Shown here piece after piece: positions 12,857-26,200 of a stretch of DNA of 64,000 nt. A program made the translations under genes and the position numbers. The notes under the pieces were generated by a model. The model was not told where the DNA came from, did not search any database, and was given only the letters and a program-made list of their open reading frames with translations. Source of the DNA: Membranipora membranacea (lineage: Eukaryota > Bryozoa > Gymnolaemata > Cheilostomatida > Membraniporidae); NCBI GenBank assembly GCA_914767715.1, contig OU612072.1, forward strand, positions 12,834,001 to 12,898,000. Direction: 5' to 3'. Each line of letters starts with the position of its first letter. Positions within the stretch are counted from its first letter, which is position 1.

Positions 12857-13440
12857 TCGAAAACAATGGGGAGTAAACTGTTCTCATGCTGGAGCCATAC
12901 TAATAGATGGTAAATACATTAATATTTGAGTGTTGGCTATATGTTGTCAGTCCAGAAAAGTTATTTCTGCAACCGCCAATGGCAACCTCTACAGAAGGTT
13001 GCTGGCTAAACCTTGCCGGCTGGGAGGATTGATTGATGAATTAAAAAATTTAAATAAGTAAGAGCTCCACTTCATTATCCCTTACAAAAGTACCACTGCT
13101 TGAGGACGATGTTTGTCGGTTTCTACAATAACACTTGTCAGCATAAACAAAGCTCCTACCATTTTCTGAGTAGGACACTCCCATCATTTCTTCAAGCTAA
13201 GCTGCACCTTAACAACACTGTAAGAAATAGCCCATGCATACAGCACTATGAAATAACTGTAGGATTTTTTCATAGCTGCAGCGGTAGTTTGTGTGAAGGC
13301 CATTGGAGATCACATGATTACACTGTAATACAACAATCTAGTTTGACAGGGCATTTACAATTGTTCACTGCAGCTGGCTAAGGGGAAGTCAAAATGTCAA
13401 CATGTAAAGCTTGATATTGTAAACATGACTGGAGCTGATA
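12857..13440. other. Intergenic, no gene seen
   Basis: Contains a 93-codon plus-strand open frame at 13100-13381 without recognisable domain, splice or homology signal. Nothing else is supported. Confidence 0.4.
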
Positions 13441-13449
13441 GTAAAACCC

Positions 13450-13740
13450 ACCCTTCACAAGGAAGTAAGGTCACTGATAGAACGTATTACTGATTTCGAA
13501 CGAAAATATACTTTAATAGATACAACAGGAATTTTTATTTTCATGAACTAGACTCTGCAGTACCGAAGTTTAGCTCTTGGAACCTTCCCACAAAAGGGTA
13601 TAGAATTGAAATTGAAAGACCCAAGGACGTATATACTGAGAACTATACAGACCTAGCAGATCAAATCAAATTATCGATGGGTGTGTCCTGATATTGAGCT
13701 TTGTGTCAGCCATAAGCTTGATTGATTAGATCCAGGCAGC
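13450..13740 (+). repeat. Dispersed repeat, direct partner at 60735-61060
   Basis: Shares long matches with 60735-61060 in the same orientation, including CAGACCTAGCAGATCAAATC followed by AAATTATCGATGGGTGTG. Divergence is moderate. The downstream partner has a short local duplication of the AATTAT[CA]AATGGGTGTG region. No coding content. Confidence 0.75.
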
Positions 13741-15386
13741 CAATAAAGTTTTTCCTCTTGAGAATCGAAGAAGTTTGAGTTTCCTATTCACAGAGCTTGT
13801 GACTGTCAGGTGTCAGCATCGCTTCAGATGTCTATTGGTGTGGAAAATTTTTGCCAAAAATAATATTTTTTGATAAGGTCACCACTTTTCTGTGCTGTTC
13901 CCCACTTCCCCTCTGTAACAAATACTAACATCCTGGAAGAACTCAGTCTATGGTATTGCTGACAGCAGTGACACTTTGATTACGTGATGGTGTAACCTGG
14001 TTGCCAGCTAAAATAATTTTGATGGCTTATCAGCCAAGCCAATATTACCTAGTTATGACATTGGTCCTATACCAACCCCCTCATCGTGCGAAACCTAATA
14101 AAGCGAGAAACACCCTGTCTGCTCATGTTTTACCGAGTGATCAGATGCAGAGTTTATGGTTTCTGAACATTTTGTGAGTTTTGAAAAAATAACGATCTTC
14201 TCCGATACGAGTACAATGTTTCTGGCAGGGACAATATGGTGTTGAGAGTGAGGAACTGTTCAAAGCGATTTTTAGAGGGATAATTATTAGTTGGCTTCTT
14301 TTTGTCAAAGAAAAGACAATCCTTAAGCTTACTTATATCAACTGTTTTATTCCTATTGGCTGAGGGATGAAAGCTTTCACATTTCCAGTTAATTGCTTGC
14401 TAGTGCACTGACCTTTCTGAATTTGGGTCACAGCCTGTGGACACCCACCTCCTCCCCAATCAGGTGATGCACCTTGCATATCCTTAATGAATACTGAAAT
14501 TGGAATTTTTCTATTGTAAAATTGTTAGCTATTGTCCTATGCACACTCTACTCTGATGATACATCATCCTAGTCGAAGTAATTGACTCTTTTCTGCCAAT
14601 ATATAAGTCAGGTGACCTTAATGCTACCGTATGCTCTGCTCGGGTATGAGAACCAAACTATTCCATGTGACTTGGTAGGTCATGTGACCTTTATGCTTTG
14701 GTATGCTTTGGTATGCTCTGATGTGCTCTGGTATGCTCTGGTATGCTTGGTTTGGGTATGAAGACCCATCTATTCCCTGCTGCTGTGTAGGTCAGGTGAC
14801 CTTAAGCTCTGATGAGCTCTGGTATGCACTGCGCTGGTTAAGGTCGGGTCGGCGGCCCTAGACAAAGCTACCGTGGGCTGTAGTGTACTTCTTGAGTGGT
14901 AAAATACCACCTTACCACCTAAGCGCAGTGGTGATATGTTCACCAAAACTACCCTAATACTTTATAACACAACTTATGTTTTCATTACCAACCACATCTG
15001 AACCCTTTGTTTTTATCATTCCAACATATAAAATATATCAATCTCAAAACCATTGGCATTTTGTTATATACGTTATGAGTTTTCGGCATCCAGCTGCTCA
15101 CAATTTTCCCCCAGTGAATCAAAAAACACAGGAACTATAACTATCATTGAAGTGTCCCCTCTGTATATATCCTTACTCCGTGATATCATATTCTAAAGGA
15201 TTAGACTTAGACCAATCAGAATCTTCTACACACTTTAAAATGAAATACAAACGCAAAAACAATCAAACTGGCTTAGGATAACAAGCTATCGTGTACTCTT
15301 AAAAGTCAGATCTTTCAGTGAAGAGAACTGCAGAATTGTAAATGCCAGGAAAAGTTGAGAACTCTTGAAGCTGTTGAGAAATAGTC
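13741..15386. other. Intergenic, one short minisatellite
   Basis: No gene seen. At 14692-14750 a TATGCTCTGGT-like 11-mer is repeated about five times with variation, and the surrounding 14590-14840 has duplicated stretches containing AGGTCA[GT]GTGACCTT. The rest looks like unique sequence. Confidence 0.5.
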
Positions 15387-17251
15387 ATGAATTCGGGAAG
15401 CAAAGAGCGACAAGGGGGATTGCTTTACGACTCATTATGCATGCAGGTAATTATTTATCCAGTACAATTATTTATTTGGCAAACATCTATTTCCAATGAA
15501 TTTGTCTGTATGTCTGAATGTCTATGATGTTAAAAGAAGTAACTAAAATAGACATGTGCAAACAGACACAAACAGTCCAATTAAGAAAGATGTTATAAAT
15601 GAGATTTTTTGTGAGTTGTAACGTATAGACATACTGGTCCCCGCCAATATCTCGTGACTGGCATACTCATCTTAAGTATTTGTGAAATAAAAAATCCTAA
15701 AACCTTGCCTAGGAGAAATTGTAGGCTTTTGCCGGTAGCTAGTGGGAGCCTCGAGCTTTGTTGGTTGAAACCTAGGTGCAGGCTGCACTCAATCTAAAGT
15801 TTGTGTCATTATTGCAGCCAAATTTGTCTGCGCCTTTTTTCATTTCTTGCTCACAAGCTTGCATAACGGGGAGCATTTAGCAGGCCGATTCCCATTTGCT
15901 TACCTTACTTGCTTAAAAGGGCAGGTGGGGGAGGGGGGAGCAAAATGGTATCTGCATTTTTTGGTGAATAATGAAAACTGTTTAGCAAAAAATAAATAGT
16001 TACATAACGTAGTTGTCGCGTGAGGAGTTTGTTTGCAGCACAGCTCCACTTTCGGCTGATTTGAGTCACGCTTTGACCTCTGAAGTCAACTGTAGGTAAC
16101 ACTATCGAGCATGCCATCAGTATAAGGATAGGTTTTGTAATTTATCAGATATCCACGCAGCATATAATTGATGATATTAATGGATATAATTTTGCACAAT
16201 GGTTAATTGAGGTTATCAACTATCAAAACAAATGTAGGCCGGTTAATCTATCAGCGCATTAATCCATCTACGAAAAACAAGAGATTTTTTCCGTCATAGT
16301 GTAAAATACCTGGGTATCAAAATTTATGAAGCCATAGCCCATTGCAGTGTATTTATGTCATCAAAACTTTTGTGTTTTCAAGCACAAAGCTTCAATCAAG
16401 CAAATTTTTATCTTTCTCATTAACTTCTATTTTAGATTGATGCTGTGTCTTTTGCTTCCATAAACTCACTGGTATCTCTGACTGTAAGCCTACTGCATCT
16501 AGCTGTCCTCATCAAGTCATATAAATCAGGCAACTTTAAATCTGCGCTGCTAGTATTGGCTGCAGGGGATCTGCTAAGGTTCTCAACGATATTCATCGCA
16601 AGCAACTGCCTCTTCAAGGAGCTACCGCTTCAATTCCGCTATTTATTTTCATTCACAACTGTCATATATGACTCGATCATAGTCGCTGTTTTGGCCTGCA
16701 TGGCTTTGGTGTGCATTGACAGATATTTTGCAACTAGCAATCCCTTCCTATACGCCCACAACTATTTTACTATACACTTTGATCAACTCGCTTTGTCTTT
16801 GTGGGTAATTGTTACATCTTATATAGCTCTGCAGGTATCCTTCCTCTTGGATGAAAGTTTGAATGACAGCCCTTATTGCTCTTTCAATTCATGTGTTGAA
16901 AACGCTGTGTATTTTGCATATTCAAGTCAGCGGTTTGCGTTGTGCATATCCTCTATGGTGATTGTAATTATATGTTTCCTCGCAATTATCAGAGAAATTT
17001 ACGTAATGATGCATCATACCTCTATCGTGTCAGACACATACAAAAATAGTAAGATTCACATCCTCGTGCCCTGATTGTCTGCCTCAGTATTGACTGTATC
17101 CGTAATTCTTGTCTATACTCATCAATATATAAATATATATATCAGTAGGTATCAATATGTATCATTTATTGACATAGCAGTCTATGTAACACAATCTGTT
17201 TCTTTCTTTTTTTATGTAAATAAATTTACTGTGATTTCCTGCCAGAATTAA
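15387..17251 (+). pseudogene. Rhodopsin-family (class A) GPCR with one premature TGA
   Basis: Exon 1 at 15387-15446 starts with ATG, gives 20 residues and ends at a GTAATT donor. Exon 2 opens at 16436 after TTTTAG in the same phase. It encodes TM1 with KSYKSG after it, TM2 with L-A-A-G-D, TM3 ending C-I-D-R-Y-F, TM4, an extracellular loop with C-S-F-N-S-C, and TM5. TGA at 17072-17074 then stops the frame. Directly behind it the same frame stays open to TAA at 17249-17251 and encodes two more hydrophobic helices, a plausible TM6 and a TM7 ending F-F-F-Y-V-N-K-F. A single CGA-to-TGA change would explain this. It is a recent pseudogene, a null allele or a base error. D-R-Y is kept; the TM6 C-W-x-P and TM7 N-P-x-x-Y signatures are absent, so the receptor was already divergent. 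Ligand unknown. The exon 1 assignment is inferred from phase and splice signals. Confidence 0.7.
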
Positions 17252-17989
17252 GTTGTATGGATTTATTGTTTAGCTAAATTAGGGCCTTTTAAAGCTTAAA
17301 AAGATTAATAGGCAAAACTCTGGTAATGATACAGCCACAGTTACATTAATATTATCAGTCGCTACAACAGCGCTTCATATATCTGGAAAGATCCATCTCT
17401 GACCTGACCACATCACATTTTCTATCTAACGTTGTTTTGCTTTCGGGGCATCGGGTGTCTTCTCTAGCTTTTAATTATCCGAAAAAAGATCGCCTGGAGT
17501 CAGGAAGTGTATCCGACCTCAAATGCTCTTGTACCACATTAGTATACACAGTCCATAGATCCATACTGATGATACTGGAATCAATTAAATCGAATAACAT
17601 CTAGATTTCTTACACAGTATCACAGGGTATTGAGACTATAAATGAACGAGAGTTTTTTTAAAGGCCAAGATCAGAAAGGTCATTTTCAGTGATCACGATG
17701 CTAGCAGGTGTTGTTGCCATTTATCTGAAGTCATGCAGCCCGCAGACATGTTTGGTATTTCTTATTGATTGCAGCAAAATTTCCATGTAGCAAGCAGGAA
17801 GTTTTGTTTGGTCAAGACAACAAAAGTTGAACTCTTTTGTCCCTCACACAATGGGCATAGAAGTATAAATCAATAATGAAAGTTTCAATGACCTAGTTTA
17901 GATTTTGAAGTTTTCTCAACTGGCCAATCAAATACTTTGCTTTTTATTTTTGGGTGCGGCTTGTTTGTTTAAATTGCCAAGGCCAATGA
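17252..17989. other. Intergenic, no gene seen
   Basis: No open frame of note. From about 17765 the sequence (for example GTTGAACTCTTTTGTCCCTC ... ACACAATGGGCATAGAA) resembles 61285-61410, marking a diverged dispersed repeat. Confidence 0.4.
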
Positions 17990-18620
17990 AGTTATTGCTG
18001 AATCCATTCAGCCATAAAATCTTGTATTGGTATTGACCTTCTGTTTTGCATGAGCATGTTTGTCTATTTTTAGACGCTATATAAACTAAGCAAGCAGACT
18101 AGACAACATCATTGTTACTTTGAATACTCAACCTTTATTGCAGAGCACGGTAAACTCTACTTCTGCAGGAAGACAACGACGTTACTTATGAATCCATTCA
18201 GCCATGGAATCTTCTAATGTTATAGACATCCTGTTTTGTATCAGCTTGTTTGTGTATTTATAGACACTATATAAATTAATCAGGCCATCTAGACAGGTCA
18301 TTTCAATAATTTACATATTTATCGGAGCACCATATGCCCTGCTTCTGTAGGAAAACTTTTGATCTGCAGTATATGTCCTATAATGAAATTTGGCTTGCTC
18401 TTTATGTAGTATTATTTTTAGTAGTGCCTCCTGCAGAATCACATGTAACTCAACGTTGCTTACCACACACCAAGGAAGCATAAACCATGTTCCCAATAAA
18501 TGTGCAAGACAATGATTTTATTTATGAATTTCTTCAACCATGGGATTGTGTATTGGATTTGCAGCAGCTTATGTTTAGGCGCTAAGCTAAGCAGGCAGTC
18601 CATTGAAATCATTCAAGGAA
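17990..18620 (+). repeat. Three diverged tandem copies of a dispersed repeat
   Basis: The pattern GAATCCATTCAGCCAT...TTTTGCATGAGCATGTTTGT...TAGACGCTATATAAACTAAG occurs at about 17999-18105, 18190-18300 and, more decayed, 18525-18610. Related sequence lies at about 61440-61560 and 61715-61800, for example CATTCAACCATGAGATTTGA and GCAAACTAAGCAGGTGG. The short minus-strand frame at 18311-18496 is not convincing. Confidence 0.55.
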
Positions 18621-20203
18621 ACAACTAGCCTTGACTCACAATACTTATGCGCTGACCTTCACCCATACCCGCAAGATACAGAGACGGTCATTTTGTGTGC
18701 TCAAGAGGTGACACACAGTTGACCCCTGATAAGTTTGACAACACTCAAAGTGGTCCTCAGGAGAAAATGGCCAAGGCAAAAAACGTCCCGGTAAGATTTT
18801 TGAGTTATCCATTTGCTCAAACTTCTATGAAAACTATATGACAGATAACAGGTGGGTCAGACACTTTATGAAAAAATCAGAACACTAATTGAAAATGGGT
18901 CAATATATCTAAACCCAAATTCAAAATTAAACAACGGAAAACGATGGTGCATCAGATTCATCCTTTGTTATCTGAATGTCAATATGTTAAAATTACAGCT
19001 TGGTGATACCAGTATCCATGTTGAATATCCCAAAAAAGTATTTAGATTTTCTCAGTGACTTAAATGCATCACCATTGAACGTGATATAGCACAGGTTGAA
19101 TGAGTTGTGTCCTCCTACTGCATCATCTCATTACATCTGATTGGTCAATAGGAGCCGAGCCCCCATGTATAGTAATCTAATAACTATTGTTATTGTTTAC
19201 ATTTCTGAGCTATCTTATTGGTCATTGCAAGTATCACTGTTCACACGCATGATAGAAGGAATGGGTGCCTGCCAATACAACTGTTGCACTTCATAGTGAA
19301 TCCTGCTGTATTAAAATTAGCAACAGCACAGAGTGCTGGACTAATAATTTAGGCCACGGACTGTCGGATATTTGTAGTATACTCACAGCCTCAAAAACCA
19401 TCAGCATGGAGTGTTTTGTATGCTGGTAAAATGATCATTTAACTGGAAGACTGCTGGAGCACCTGGTAGGTAGTATACTGTTAACTTTCCATTTGTAGTA
19501 GGCTAAGTATAGTAACAAACTATTCATAGCTATGATTGGAATTTATCAGCAAAACAATTGATACAGGAAGTGTCAAACTATTATATTTCTCAAGTATTGT
19601 TAATGTGAAAACTCTTACTCGCCGTAGCCAAATAAAAATGTTTGCTCCAATCTAATATAGACAGGGATTTGGAATTGAATTCCATTCGATCCTCTTGGAC
19701 TAGATAATAATAAAGTACTATATATACATGCGTACGATCGGAAATGGCACGGGCGTTGACCCAGTAAGGCTAAATGTAGTTGTTCGGACTGTGATCGGCA
19801 GTAGTAGCCAATATATGTGATTGCTCAATTCTAGTAGCTCATGATTAAATACCATAACTATACTATAGGAAGGATATGGTATGGAAAAAGGACGATAAAT
19901 CTAGTTGATGCAAAGTCTGAGAGAGTAAGGTGCTACATGGACAAGAATATCCTAATTGCAAAAGTCAACAGGTAAGTAGATCATGGTGATGGCTGTACTG
20001 TGACACAAAAGGCAAACTGATTCATGTTTAAGACTAATAATGCTCGTTGGTTCCACCATTTATGTAAATGAAAGGTAATAATGTTGTACGGAAGTCCCAA
20101 ACAAAATCCAAAGATAATATGCGATAGGTGCTGCCATTGACATCAAATTATACCACAGATAGTTGATTCTTGCTAGTCCACATGCTACGTCTACATTAAT
20201 AAC
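18621..20203. other. Intergenic, no gene seen
   Basis: No supported coding sequence, RNA gene or clear repeat. The next gene to the right ends here with its stop codon at 20204 on the minus strand. Confidence 0.45.
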
Positions 20204-23200
20204 CTATGATAAAATATAATGATTCAATAAAGCGATATCATCTTGGTGAGCCATAACCTCGTTGTTGTGCTGAGGCAAGCCAATAGTAAATCCGCTGGAC
20301 TCAATATTGGCTCGTTCGATCCTTTCAATTTTACAGAACAACCCCTGCTTAGCATTTGTTATGTGCGGTGATATTTTTTTCTTGATGTCTTTGTAGGCAG
20401 CTCGCAGTGCGATAGAGGATGGGGATTTTTTCAATAATCGCCGAATGCGCAGGAAATCATCCACTAAACTGCTCTGTACATACTTTCGGAGGACCTTTTC
20501 TGTAAAAAAATAAGTGGGTAAGGGTGCTATGATTTTTATTTACAGCATTGCATAGACTTATGATAGTACAATTATTAAAATGAAGGTTTTGAGTCAATGA
20601 CAGCTTTAAGTTTCTTACCTTCCTTAGGAGTGCTTTTTAGATGTGAGGCCTGTTTGCTTGAGGCTGGGGTCGATCTAGGAGTACTAGCATGTAGAGGATC
20701 CTTCCCTGATCCTAGACATGGTCTCTTCGGAGTCTTGAAAGGTTGTGCTACAATAAAAACAACCTGTAAATATTTGTCACGCAAGGCGCTTTATAATATT
20801 TTATACACTTAACACACCACACTGTACATGAGAATCAATGATGTAATACGAGATTTGTTAGTAGGCTATATTTTTGCTGACATCTCTGTAGAAATTGATA
20901 TCATACCTGAAGTGTCTGTAATGAGAGCTATTTCTTTAGAAGTTGAGGCTTCCTTGTGGGGTGTTGCCTCACAGAAACTGCTACTAGGTGTTATCTCTCC
21001 TATGCTTATCATTTCTACAAAGACAATTCTCCCAGTTTGAACTGATTATCCGAAAAGCAAGCGATTCTCTTTCTACCAATTATGGCTACATGGAATTAAT
21101 AGATATGCTTAATTAAATAAGACTATTTCGGAGGGAAGGTCTGTTATAATATCACTGTCCTCCCTGCATTGATCTGATTTGCGATTTCTCATGTTATTGA
21201 CACAATGCAAAACATTCTTATAAACAGATACCTTGTTCTGTAATAGCCTCCGATGTGTCCTCTGAGCAATCACTTGGCAATGTTGTATCAAGTCCCCGCA
21301 TTCCATCACTAAATGAGGCTTCGGCATCATTACTGACTGCAGCAGCCAAACCTGATATCATATAATAATATTGAGTTACATATAGCTGTTTCTCTTCTTG
21401 GTTATTCAAACTTACTTGTGTCACGTAATCATATGTAACATTATGTCAAGTAGGCAAATTTGGGATCTTACCATAACTATGAAGCTCATCTTCACAATGT
21501 GCTTCGTCATCAACCTGAATATTGCAGTTTAAAGATGATTCCTGTGGTATTTCATCCTCCGACCCATTCTCTAGTAATTTCTGCGCCTTGTATCGCTCAA
21601 ACTTAATATGGAGCATCTGCCATACATCTTCTATATTATGAGATCTAAACCAAAGATTCAACAACTGATCTGTGTTCATATGTAACAGCGATGGTGCTGT
21701 GTGTAGTTGATATGGAAATCTCAATAGCGTATTACCAGGTTGCTTAGGAATGCCATACATTCCACCTTCTCTGGCTATTAGTGCTGATCTGCTGATCTCA
21801 TGTATCATTATCACAATTTTAATGATTCTCATTATTTTAGGGTATTATTGTCTGCGGTAAGGAGCTGATGGTGGTTTATTTATTGTGGCATTACCTGATA
21901 TGCATTGGTTTTATAGTAGTTGTTGAGGGGGCATCATTTTCAGATCCATCGTAGAAAATCCAGTGACCTTCCTGTTCCTCATGCCACAACCCTTCTAGAA
22001 GATAACCTGCTATCCTCCGTTTATGGGCAGCAAACAGGGTTGGGTTCTCTTCGATCATCTCCTTTGTGATGATTGTTTGACGCCGCTGTGGTAATCTACT
22101 GAACTCTGTTGAAATGCTGCTCTCCTGTATCCTCCAAGCACTGCCTATCATATCCTCATCAATTTTTGACTGGATACGGATTAAAGCATTGGCCACAAGA
22201 TGATCATCAGAGAAGTTGGTGGACTTGGTACTCTCCTTTATCACCTTGAAAAACCGCTCTTGATTTTCAGCAGCGATTGACCTCAATGCAACCAGTCGAT
22301 ACCACTCGGCAAAGTGAGAGGATATTGAGTGGAATGGCATTCCGAACATTGCCCGTTGTTTTACATTCCTTGTTTCCGAGAACAGCTTCAATAAAGTGAA
22401 AATTGAAGGTGTGAATTGCCAAGTAAATCAACTTGATGTAATCATATGGTTTGTATGAACAGCTGCAAGGTGAATCACTGGATAGATAACTGTAATAATG
22501 CCAAAGTAAACACATTTCAACTAAATTGTCAAACAATGAAGATGAAAAGTCTGTCCCTTTCTGCCAATATTGTATAGCCATGTTTATCAAGACATTTGGA
22601 CTGACTGTTATTCCAGAGGTCTCTGTGTGTACACTAACCTTCATGTAATCCAGAGTAAACACGTAGGTGAGGTTGTACATGGCTAGAATGTTCTTTGCGT
22701 TCCTCTGTGGCTCCATTGAATATGCTAGGTGTTGGATGTATGAAAGATTTCCTAGAAGTCTCTGTATCCGCTTAGTAACAGGAGTGTCATTCTCCAACTT
22801 TTCTCTTTGCTTAGCGATAAATACCCAGAGTCTAAGCAGTGTTATCCTAGCATTACTCCCAGATACTTCATGCTTGTGATCTGAAGAAAAAATATGACGG
22901 CGCAATAAAAATTTGTTTTGACAAAATGTGTTGTGTGTCTTGAAGTTTGAGACAGACCCCCCCCCCCACTCGGTCAAGACAACTTTGGATCTAGAATTGA
23001 TCACCTACTAAATATTTTGAAAGTGGCCTTCCTTTGTTGAGAAGTTACTTACTTTGCATTGCTGGTAGTGCAGCTGACATATCTGCTCTTAGCTGAGGAG
23101 GGAGAATGTTAGGCAACTCTTTTACTATGTTTCCTAAAAAACAACATTATGGATAAAATTGTTTTATTCAACCCTGCTGACAAAAGTTGTCTGGTATTTG

Positions 23201-26200
23201 GTCAATGTGATATTACCTAACCATTGTAATTTAAGATCTGATCCTCCCCCCCCCCCCCCACAAATTGGTGTAAGCTTATTTCTGTGTGACACGTCATATG
23301 GAATAAATATTACCTATTATCGATTTCAGATCGTGAAGAATTTCTAGCTGAGCTACTGTATACTGACTGTGGGCACTTGGAAGGGAGTCAAGACAATTTG
23401 TGCAGAGGAGCGCAAGTGGGCGCTTTATCCCTGACAGATTGTTATCAAGAGCCTTCTTACATTCGTCCCTGTCTAATCCTGTTATATCTATATCTCGCGA
23501 GGTAAGTTCTGCTCTCAATGTCTTCACCTAAAAATGAAATGTAGAAATAGGGCTTATTCAGTGCACAATTACTGAGCCTAATAGTAACAAGTTTTGCCCC
23601 ACTTGATCGTCAATATAATTGATTCTGAATTAAACCACTGCTGTCAGCAGTAGTTTAAGTCTACCACAGGTCTGTGCTTCTTTTGCGACCCTCTCACCCG
23701 CCCTTCAATTCGCTTCTGTTCATTAACTTACATCTAGATTATCGTAAACAGATAGATCGCCTTCCAATAGATTTATCCACCTGTCACTGTCCATAATCCT
23801 AGCCATCCTGTCAGATGAAGACTTGTATTTAGGAGGAGATAGAGACTTGTGAGTTTTGACGCGCCTGATGTCAATGCCACAGTGACAGGGGAAATGGCCG
23901 TTTATCTGGTTACCAGACTCGAAAGCTCTCGCTGGGGAATCTCCTAGAAATAACACAATAATATATAATTATATATTATTAATTAATATATGTTAATTTC
24001 AAGAACCCAATGCAAGCACATAAATTAATATTTGAAATGAGTAGGAATGGTAATTATGTAATTTATGTAAGCGGAATATACTGGAGAGCTACCCGCCTGC
24101 TACGGGATATGCCTGCTACGGGTTATATCCGATAACATTATATATTATCTTTGTGATAATATCTTATTGCATGATTTGTGTTTTACAAAAAGGTATCATG
24201 CTGTATGCCTGAAGCACATTTATCACTGTAACTTGGCTATGACAGCACCGCTGAAAGATTTCATCACTTTTGTGGTCAAAATAATTGATGTTGTTGAATT
24301 TGTGGTTGTATCATGACATTCTTGTCAAACATTTGTTGTTTTCATAAGCTCTAATTTAATCATGACTGGCTTTGATGCGATCTGGATATCAAATTGGTCG
24401 TTTATTATCTAGGCCGCTGATGTGCCTAACATTGCTTGGTATTTATCTAGGTATTGGGATTGGTTCAGTTCATTTTAACAGTGTCAAAAGGTACTAGTCA
24501 GCACTCTGTTTCCCTACAGTGCATATTTGATCAAAGATAGTGTTATTTTTCCAGCTCTTTGTGAGCATTGAGAGATGTACATAGGACTATTGCATAACCC
24601 TCAAATATTACTTCAGTGTGAAACAACACTGTGACAATTTAGCATGTTTCAACCAATACCTACCGATCTTAATTCTCATGATAGACTCATAGTGCCGACC
24701 AGATTTAGCTAATGATGGCATCAGCTCCTTTAGGTCATTAGCTCGGTATGGGGTGTACAGCATCTGATGTTTCACTGAACTTTGTGATCGAGCGAATATA
24801 TACACTTCAGGCTGTTCCAATAAACTGATCATCACCTTGCCACTGCTATTATACAAATGAAGAACAGCTGTCAATGGAAAGTGTGTAGAGCCATCAAATT
24901 TCTTTTTGAAAATTAACAATAGGCAGGCTGCAAAAGAAATAATCTCTCTGTTATGGGTAGTCTCAGCATTGCAATGTACGCGTTTTGCAACGTGACATAT
25001 GTTTTTTAACACAAACATTGATTAGGCACTGACGCATCTAGCAAGGCCACCTTACCTTATTTTCTGTTTTTGTTTGTATTCTTCAGGAGTAAGGAAGACC
25101 AGAGGATCGTAAATCATAGAAACCAATACCAGAAAATGACTGTGTCCAGCAACAGTTGAGTGATCATGCCACATTGTGAAGAGGCGCCGTCTCATCTGTG
25201 CATTCAGATCCTCTACAGACTGGGCTGTTGTGTAAACACCTTGCAAAGAACAATAGAGAATTTGAGAAAATTAAAATGTGTGAAATTATCAGGGTTTGGT
25301 TTTTCTCTGCTAGATATACAGTTTGAATTTTAGCACCATACCCCTGACTCTGACCATTGTATTTTATGGGTTTAACCCGAAACAATGTACTTGATGTGTT
25401 GCGTTGCTAACTTGACCTGACCAATTGAAAACGAGCTTTAAGATTTTATTACAGCTGTTCTATTCTATTTTCCTACAAAAATTTCTAATAAATTTGATTT
25501 AATTTCATTATTTTTCCATTCTAAATAGCTGGAGTTTTCTTACCTTTGCTTTCCAAGTCCTTTTTAATTGTGTTTATATCTCCATCCAATGGGAAAGGAT
25601 CTCTCAGATATCCTGCCTTTTCGTGAGAGAGCAGCAGTCTGTCCATGATTGCCTGTAGATTGTAAGCCCTGCCTCTTGTTGTAATCTTGTGGGTAACAAG
25701 GTTGCCATCCTTTCCGATCCTAATACAGTCGAGGGTTATTGGCACCAGTGGATTTCCAATATCGAGCTCCCCGCTTGCAATTCTGTCTATCGTTTCCTTC
25801 CTTAGTTGATAGGCGTTTGGGAGGGCATTAGATATATACTGAATTTTATGCCATCCATTTCGAGTTTTCGCTTGCTCCTTCTGTCTCGTTTTTTTATATT
25901 TAGATTGCTATCCACAAGCCCCTCATTTAAAGCATATTGTTTTAAAATCTGATTGCCATTGCTGGCGACTTTATTCGAAGCTAGGATTGTTACGGGGTTG
26001 TCCCGAGCAAGCTGTGCCCAGTTAACCTTTTCGCCCTTGGCAGTACAGTTTGCAATTGTATTGCAAATTTTTTGCGTGTCAAATAAATAATTGTCAGGGT
26101 TCGGTTTGTAAACCTGCCGACTACACTCCTTCCTCTCAAGCGTTATTCCCCTCCGCACATTTTGAATGGCCCTGAAACTAATGTTGTTAGATAGCACAGC

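Noticed and set aside
13100-13381. 93-codon plus-strand ORF as a gene
   Set aside because: No recognisable domain, signal or conservation; composition looks like chance.
17072-17074. TGA as selenocysteine codon in the GPCR
   Set aside because: GPCRs are not known selenoproteins and I see no SECIS-like hairpin downstream; a nonsense mutation is simpler.
22267-22391. Short 47-bp intron to explain the frame slip near 22390
   Set aside because: The only possible donor (GTTGAT) is poor and the intron would be far shorter than any other here.
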